A DNA stretch of 28,914 nucleotides. It comes from Porphyromonadaceae bacterium UBA4277. Lineage in GTDB: Bacteria; Bacteroidota; Bacteroidia; Bacteroidales; Muribaculaceae. Shown one piece after another: positions 25,060 through 28,914 of the stretch (within the stretch, counting starts at the first letter, position 1; each line of letters opens with the position of its first letter). The translations under genes were made by a program, and so were the position numbers. The notes under the pieces are model-generated. The model was not told the DNA's origin. It was given only the letters and a program-made list of their open reading frames with translations, and made no database searches. The stretch lies in the NCBI GenBank assembly GCA_002395965.1, contig DGVT01000030.1:1-28914 (forward strand), read 5' to 3'.

Positions 25060-25599
25060 ATGATTAATGAATTTATTAGTAAATCAATGTTGGTAACATT
25101 CTACCAGCGCAAAGAAGGCAAAGCCAGCAGCTATTACTGGCAGCATGGAAGCCAAATCCTTCCCAATAGGCTATCAATAAGCAGGGGCAGCGAAATGACC
25201 AAAGTTAAACGAAAAGGCAGAAATATGCTACACCCAATAGTGGGGCAGCTTCTTGGCAGATTCACCCTAAAAGAAGAATCACCCCTGAAGCAGCACAAGC
25301 CTTTCAATGTAAGGACACAAATATGGCAAGTGCCATTATACCCCCTTTTCATCGGCTATGGTACTATTGGCATCACTGGAGCATCGGGAAGAATCGAAGG
25401 TGACACTGGTGACTTGATCGTGTTGTATAGCACCGACCGGTGGGAAAGTATTGTTATCTTCTATTTCGCTGGCATGGGAAATCCCTATGACATGGAACAA
25501 GTTATGAAATACCTTCAGCAGCTTGTGGAGAGTGGACAATATAATGTAGAACAAAAGAAGGGTGATGCTTCACAGCAAGACCCTTCCAGTGGATTATAA
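25060..25599 (+). CDS. Element-encoded protein of unknown function upstream of rep
   Basis: A 179-residue protein, no family recognised. It is rich in aromatic and basic residues in the first 100 positions (YYWQHGSQILPNRLSISRG), with a compact hydrophobic stretch ESIVIFYFAGMG (about 128-140) that is too short and polar-flanked to be a clear membrane helix. The C-terminal tail is Gln/Ser/Asp-rich. Its stop (25599) abuts the next ATG (25601), so the pair is translationally coupled. The start lies in GGATTATAAAATGATT, a block shared with two other start regions of the element. The tight pairing with the Rep-like gene suggests a role in replication. Confidence 0.65.
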   Translation: MINEFISKSMLVTFYQRKEGKASSYYWQHGSQILPNRLSISRGSEMTKVKRKGRNMLHPIVGQLLGRFTLKEESPLKQHKPFNVRTQIWQVPLYPLFIGYGTIGITGASGRIEGDTGDLIVLYSTDRWESIVIFYFAGMGNPYDMEQVMKYLQQLVESGQYNVEQKKGDASQQDPSSGL

Positions 25600-25600
25600 A

Positions 25601-26593
25601 ATGATTGACTTCATTAGCATAATAAAGCCGAATCACAGCCACAAAGGTACACCATTTTTCGGACACTGCCAAATGGTGGCAGCATACCCTGAAGGTGGTG
25701 CAAGATATAGGCTTGAAGGCTGTGAGGGGATTGACATATATTATAATCCAATGACTTGCCTACAAATAAAAGGAAGTATTATGTACTACTGGCAGGGACA
25801 CAATTTCACTTATAGCCATGAAACTTTCATCGAAGCTATTAACCACATCGGCAATTTGATTCATGTGGACTTGTGGGACTGCATTGTAAAGGGCTTTGAA
25901 TATGGTGTAATAATCGAAGTTGAGGAAAAGCCAAAGGACTACATTCTGCACCACAAGGCAAAACCCAGCGAGAAACTAAACCAGTCAATTATCGGCAAGG
26001 ACAAGGGCAATTTGACAAGGTGGAAAGATTCTAATGTGGATTTGAAAATGTATGATGCTGGCAGAAATATCAAGCTTAAGCAAGGCATGAACCGAAGAAA
26101 CACCATTCAAGAAGCCGGCTGGAATCCCAAAATGAATTATTTGAAATGGGAAGCCCACTACCTGAAGCCCGAAGTGCTAAATCATGGGCAAGGTGTTATG
26201 CTCTACAATCTTGTTAACCCCGACTGGCAAGGCATATTCAAGGAAGATTTATATTTGCAATATCAAAGACTGATTCCTATGGCGAATATCGTAGAACCAA
26301 CCAACAAAAAAGACTTGTCAACAGCAACCATTATTGCAATGGTGTTGGCCGAAGATAGCATCAACGAAAGTAGGACACTTCAGGAAGTGCGAAAAATGCT
26401 TTATGCTCGCATCAATTCTTTCAGTGATGAAGTATTAAGCAAGGCCGACAAAAACAGCCGTAGAAGGCAAATAAAAGCCATTCTTGACAAGATGCAAGAG
26501 GCTGACACCAGCAAGTGGGACTTGTCGCAAAAGCTGGCTAAAGTACTGGAGAACAACCCTGACAATTTAGCTGGCTACACTGGCACCGGTTAG
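25601..26593 (+). CDS. Phage II/X-type (Phage_CRI-like) replication initiation protein
   Basis: About 330 residues. The N-terminus MIDFISIIKPN, then LQIKGSIMYYWQGHNFTYSHETFIEAI...HVDLWDCIVKGFEYGVIIEV, follow the layout of filamentous-phage and plasmid replication initiators of the II/X and CRI families: strand, 'xGSxxxYWxGNN', helix, then a D...R/K..E/D-G strand. Later DLKMYDAGRNIKL and YLKWEAHYLKPE match their second conserved half. Such proteins start rolling-circle replication by nicking. The catalytic Tyr cannot be assigned with confidence. The frame is open 13 codons upstream, but the ATG at 25601 sits in the shared GGATTATAAAATGATT start block. The C-terminal ~100 residues are a charged helical extension. 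Confidence 0.6.
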   Translation: MIDFISIIKPNHSHKGTPFFGHCQMVAAYPEGGARYRLEGCEGIDIYYNPMTCLQIKGSIMYYWQGHNFTYSHETFIEAINHIGNLIHVDLWDCIVKGFEYGVIIEVEEKPKDYILHHKAKPSEKLNQSIIGKDKGNLTRWKDSNVDLKMYDAGRNIKLKQGMNRRNTIQEAGWNPKMNYLKWEAHYLKPEVLNHGQGVMLYNLVNPDWQGIFKEDLYLQYQRLIPMANIVEPTNKKDLSTATIIAMVLAEDSINESRTLQEVRKMLYARINSFSDEVLSKADKNSRRRQIKAILDKMQEADTSKWDLSQKLAKVLENNPDNLAGYTGTG

Positions 26594-26613
26594 AAAGCAA
26601 CAGCCTACCCCGC

Positions 26614-26653
26614 CCCCCTTTTATAATATATCAAAAACATATAAATTTATATG
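26614..26653. promoter_or_regulatory. Palindromic site, copy 2
   Basis: CCCCCTTTTATAATATATCA and a few A precede CATATAAATTTATATG (26638-26653), a perfect 16-bp palindrome. It ends 51 nt before the TerS-like gene and is the partner of 23587-23626. Candidate operator or origin-associated site. Confidence 0.65.
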
Positions 26654-26704
26654 CTGGAGTGAATTCAAGTATTAATCATACTAAAGTAGTGAGAAAATAG
26701 CATA

Positions 26705-27178
26705 ATGGACAAAACTAAACAAAACTTTACGAATTTGACACTGGTGACTGGATTGACACCAGTGCAAGAGCAAGCAGCCATATTGCTGGCATCAGGCGAG
26801 AGTGTCACCGAAGTAGCCAGCAAGGTAAATGTGAATAGGGCTACAATCTACTTGTGGCAGCAGAAAATCAATTTTCAGTGCTTCTTTAATCAGCAGTGCC
26901 AAATCATTCAGGACAACATCAGAAATGGCTTGTGTGGGCTTTATGCTGATGCAATGCAAGCAGTGAAAGACACACTTAAATCAGACAACGAAGCAGCAAG
27001 GCTTAAAGCAGCCATGTATGTAATTAGCAAGGTGGAATTAATGGACACCAGCCGACAAGACCCTGAAGCCGAAATCAGGAAGCTTTGCACTTATAGTACA
27101 TTTCCTTCTGCTGATGATTATGTGACCTTCGACCAAACCAAGTTTGATTCACTGATGAAAGAAAATGGACTGACATAG
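26705..27178 (+). CDS. HTH protein resembling small terminase subunits (phBC6A51-like)
   Basis: A 157-residue protein. LTPVQEQAAILLASGESVTEVASKVNVNRATIYLWQQ (about residues 18-55) is a clear helix-turn-helix of the resolvase/terminase-small type. Then come NFQCFFNQQCQIIQDNIRNGLCGLYADAMQAVKDTLKSDNEAARLKAAMYVISKVEL, a helical region like that of phBC6A51-family small terminase subunits. Small terminases choose the DNA to be packaged, and phage satellites carry their own copy to hijack helper capsids. A plain transcription regulator is an equal possibility. It is the last gene before attR, with a terminator 30 nt after the stop. Confidence 0.65.
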   Translation: MDKTKQNFTNLTLVTGLTPVQEQAAILLASGESVTEVASKVNVNRATIYLWQQKINFQCFFNQQCQIIQDNIRNGLCGLYADAMQAVKDTLKSDNEAARLKAAMYVISKVELMDTSRQDPEAEIRKLCTYSTFPSADDYVTFDQTKFDSLMKENGLT

Positions 27179-27207
27179 TAATTAGTGAAGCCTTATAATT
27201 GATTTTA

Positions 27208-27241
27208 AGCCAGTGTGCCTTCATGGTGTGCTGGCTTTTTG
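27208..27241 (+). terminator. Rho-independent terminator after the TerS-like gene
   Basis: AGCCAGTGTGCC and GGTGTGCTGGCT form a 12-bp stem (several G-T pairs) around TTCAT, followed by TTTTTG. Confidence 0.8.
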
Positions 27242-27328
27242 TTTCAAGGAAATGGGCAAAAGGACTTCATGCCGGCCAATTTAACGACCGAAAAAAACAA
27301 GCAAAAGTGACCGAAAAAAATAAGCATT

Positions 27329-27348
27329 TGCCAGTAGTTCGCCAGTAA
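27329..27348. other. Putative integrase arm-binding sites, right end
   Basis: TGCCAGTAG and CGCCAGTAA, 11 bp apart and in the same orientation as the left pair, end 53 bp before attR. Confidence 0.6.
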
Positions 27349-27350
27349 CA

Positions 27351-27388
27351 CAAAAACAAAAGCACTGCAAACCATTCATTTGCAGTGC
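27351..27388 (-). terminator. Element-borne terminator for the tRNA-Arg transcript
   Basis: GCACTGCAAA (27362-27371) and TTTGCAGTGC (27379-27388) form a perfect 10-bp stem. On the minus strand it is followed by TTTTGTTTTTG. It begins 19 nt past the discriminator base of tRNA-Arg, much as the native hairpin would have (16 nt). Confidence 0.75.
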
Positions 27389-27400
27389 CTTATAGCCAGA

Positions 27401-27423
27401 TAAAGCGTACCCCCGCTGGGAAT
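27401..27423. other. attR: 23-bp direct repeat within tRNA-Arg 3' end
   Basis: Perfect copy of 21940-21962. It covers the last T-loop bases, the 3' half of the T stem, the 3' acceptor strand, the discriminator and seven bases beyond. Integration therefore left the tRNA sequence intact. Confidence 0.92.
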
Positions 27424-27479
27424 CGAACCCAAATTTTAGGTTTAGGAAACCCACGTTCTATCCATTGAACTACAAGGGC
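27408..27479 (-). tRNA. tRNA-Arg (anticodon CCT)
   Basis: A 72-nt cloverleaf. The acceptor GCCCTTG pairs with CGGGGGT, with G-T at pairs 1, 5 and 6. The D stem is GTTC/GAAC, the anticodon stem TGGGT/ACCTA with loop TTCCTAA (anticodon at 27444-27446), and the T stem TTGGG/CCCAG with loop TTCGATT. The discriminator is A. CCA is not encoded, as is common in Bacteroidota. It reads AGG codons and serves as the attachment site of the element. Confidence 0.93.
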
Positions 27480-27510
27480 AAACTTATTGATGAACTCTGT
27501 TAATCCGGTG

Positions 27511-27541
27511 CAAAGGTAATAAATTCCCGTAAAAGAACAAT
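27511..27541 (-). promoter_or_regulatory. Promoter of tRNA-Arg
   Basis: TACCTTTG (minus strand, 27511-27518) with ATTG (one mismatch to TTTG) 19 nt upstream at 27538-27541. The transcript start would be near 27504, about 25 nt before the tRNA. Confidence 0.5.
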
Positions 27542-27678
27542 TAAATATCAAAAAAAAATATTAACAGCTTCACTTTCCGGACACTTTTAGGCACGTTTAT
27601 GAACATCGGGAGAGGCTCTCAACCAGCTCATTTGACAAATTATACGAGCTGTCGCGATGCTGTTACAGTAAAAATCAC

Positions 27679-27686
27679 TATATTTG
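27679..27686 (+). promoter_or_regulatory. -7 box of the aminopeptidase gene
   Basis: TATATTTG matches TAnnTTTG, 35 nt before the ATG at 27722. No TTTG at the usual -33 distance. Confidence 0.45.
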
Positions 27687-27721
27687 CAACACATAATATT
27701 TTTCATTTTTTAATTAACACT

Positions 27722-28914
27722 ATGTTTAGTAAAGAAACCTATATCAATCGGCGCGCACGGCTCAAGGAGCTGGTGGGCGACGGAGTTATCATCTTGTTCG
27801 GCAACAACGAGTCGCCGTGCAACTATCCCAACAATGCCTATTACCCTTTCCGACAGGACTCTACATTCCTCTACTACTTCGGGCAGCAGCGCGACGGGCT
27901 GGTGGGCGTGATTGACATCGACAACAATCGCGAGACACTGGTGGGCAACGACATCGACATCGAAGACATCGTGTGGTATGGCTCGGTAGATAGCGTGGCC
28001 GACATGGCCGCACAGGTGGGCGTGGCTCACACGGCACCCATGGCACAGCTCAAAAGCATCTGCGACGAGGCAGTGCGCCAGGGACGCGCCATCCACTTCC
28101 TGCCGCCCTACCGACACGACACCATGATCCAAATCATGGACCTGCTGGGCATACACCCGCGCGACCAGCGCAATGCCGTGTCGCACAAGCTGCGCATGGC
28201 AGTAATCAACATGCGCAGCGTGAAGGAGCCGCAGGAAATCGAAGAGCTGGAACGTGCCGCACACATCGGCTACATGATGCACACCACAGCCATGCGACTG
28301 GTAAAGCCCGGAGTGACCGAGAAGTACATCGGCGGACAAATCGACGGCATAGCTCACAGCTTGGGAGCACACGAGAGCTTCGCCACCATCTTCTCACAGC
28401 ACGGCGAGATCATGCACGGCAACCCATCGATGGCTAAACTCGAAGCCGGGCGGCTGGTGCTGTGCGACTGCGGCGCCGAGACGGTGAACAACTACTGCAG
28501 CGACAACACACGCACAATGCCCGTGAACGGGAAGTTCACACAGCGCCAGCTCGACATCTACAGCATCGTTGAGGAGTGCCACGACCACGCGCTGGCCATC
28601 TCCAAACCCGGCATGAAATACATGGACGTGCACCTGAGCGTGTGCCGCCTGATGACCGAGCGGCTGAAGGAGCTCGGACTCATGCGCGGCGATGTGGACG
28701 AGGCGGTGGCTGCCGGAGCTCACGCCATGTTCCTGCCACACGGACTGGGACACATGATGGGCATGGACGTGCACGACATGGAAGGCTTGGAGCAAATCTA
28801 TGTGGGCTTTGACGACGAGACACGCCCGCGCCTCGACCAGTTCGGCACCAACGCACTGCGCATGGGACGCCGCCTGCAACAGGGCTTCGTGGTCACCGAC
28901 GAGCCGGGCATCTA
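27722..28914 (+). CDS. pepP: Xaa-Pro aminopeptidase (M24B family), 3'-truncated by the window
   Basis: The first ~397 codons of a metallo-aminopeptidase that removes N-terminal residues preceding proline. The N-terminal domain (MFSKETYINRRARLKELV...YYPFRQDSTFLYYFG) is the aminopeptidase-P creatinase fold. The pita-bread domain shows the metal ligands in CDCGAETVNNYCSDNTRTMP (two Asp), PHGLGHMMGMDVHD (His) and TDEPGIY (Glu). The last expected Glu ligand lies beyond the window. The start follows an A+T-rich leader and a TATATTTG box. No stop is reached. Codon use and GC match the core genes left of the element. Confidence 0.93.
   Translation, partial: MFSKETYINRRARLKELVGDGVIILFGNNESPCNYPNNAYYPFRQDSTFLYYFGQQRDGLVGVIDIDNNRETLVGNDIDIEDIVWYGSVDSVADMAAQVGVAHTAPMAQLKSICDEAVRQGRAIHFLPPYRHDTMIQIMDLLGIHPRDQRNAVSHKLRMAVINMRSVKEPQEIEELERAAHIGYMMHTTAMRLVKPGVTEKYIGGQIDGIAHSLGAHESFATIFSQHGEIMHGNPSMAKLEAGRLVLCDCGAETVNNYCSDNTRTMPVNGKFTQRQLDIYSIVEECHDHALAISKPGMKYMDVHLSVCRLMTERLKELGLMRGDVDEAVAAGAHAMFLPHGLGHMMGMDVHDMEGLEQIYVGFDDETRPRLDQFGTNALRMGRRLQQGFVVTDEPGI

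Larger units (their letters stand above)
21940..27423. mobile_element. Integrative element of ~5.5 kb in the 3' end of tRNA-Arg(CCT)
   Basis: The element is bounded by a 23-bp perfect direct repeat, one copy being the 3' end of the tRNA gene. It contains a tyrosine integrase next to attL, an unknown gene, an excisionase-like HTH, a further unknown, a phage II/X-type replication protein and a TerS-like HTH protein, all on the plus strand. Its base composition is visibly richer in A+T than the flanking operons. No relaxase, capsid, Zot/FtsK-type ATPase or toxin was recognised. It could be a minimal replicating island, a phage satellite, or the remnant of a filamentous prophage. Confidence 0.88.

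Noticed and set aside
21940..27423. Intact filamentous prophage
   Set aside because: A II/X-like Rep is present, but no Zot-type ATPase and no small coat-like membrane proteins are seen.
27710..28879. His/Val-rich minus-strand frames opposite the aminopeptidase
   Set aside because: Antisense shadows of a GC-rich gene whose plus-strand frame shows all expected M24 metal ligands.

Overview
The window looks like a chromosomal segment of a gut-type Bacteroidota, most likely order Bacteroidales. Four things point there. Promoter-like sites follow the Bacteroidetes consensus (TTTG, 19-21 nt, TAnnTTTG). The uppP-truB pair is preceded by a small DUF3098-type membrane protein. There is a BspA-like leucine-rich-repeat surface protein ending in a dockerin-like module, and an Rpn/PD-(D/E)XK transposase-like gene. 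Family rank (for example Muribaculaceae or Prevotellaceae) cannot be settled from the sequence alone.

Layout: 1-1041 is non-coding and repeat-rich, and its last repeat unit carries a promoter. 1042-3998 (+) is a tight operon: DUF3098, uppP, truB, manA. It converges with, and overlaps by 54 bp, dusB on the minus strand. 5148-7473 (-) is mtaB followed by an overlapping family 2 glycosyltransferase. 7530-8633 (-) is an Rpn-type nuclease/transposase with eleven in-frame 24-bp repeats, driven by a promoter in the gene-proximal edge of a 150-bp tandem repeat. 9084-11389 (-) is an operon of a GYF-domain membrane protein and a MATE exporter, with a 28-bp palindrome in its leader. 11616-14852 (-) is the BspA/dockerin protein, which contains three 180-residue internal duplications. 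14853-16221 is a gene-free stretch with MITE-like inverted-repeat elements. 16222-16764 (+) is rubrerythrin. 16898-21817 (-) is a tightly coupled operon: a UbiA/DPPR-synthase-like prenyltransferase, a HAD phosphatase fused to a polytopic GT-C-like membrane protein, a small secreted protein, and an NhaD-type Na+/H+ antiporter.

21940-27423 is an integrated mobile element of about 5.5 kb, visibly richer in A+T than its surroundings, inserted in the 3' end of a tRNA-Arg(CCT) gene. A 23-bp perfect direct repeat marks attL and attR. It encodes a tyrosine integrase, an unknown 299-residue protein, a small HTH excisionase-like protein, an unknown 179-residue protein, a protein resembling phage II/X-type replication initiators, and an HTH protein resembling small terminase subunits. 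No capsid, Zot-like ATPase or mobilisation gene was recognised. It therefore looks like a minimal replicating integrative element, possibly a phage satellite. It appears to bring its own terminator for the tRNA it interrupts, while the tRNA's former terminator is stranded beyond attL. After the tRNA comes the start of an Xaa-Pro aminopeptidase running off the window.

The main candidates for something new are the minimal tRNA-Arg element (int/xis/Rep II-X/TerS-like, duplicated palindromic sites, terminator replacement), the UbiA plus HAD-GT-C fusion operon, which suggests a polyprenyl-phosphate-pentose donor/transferase pathway, and the dispersed repeat family whose gene-proximal copy carries the intact promoter.
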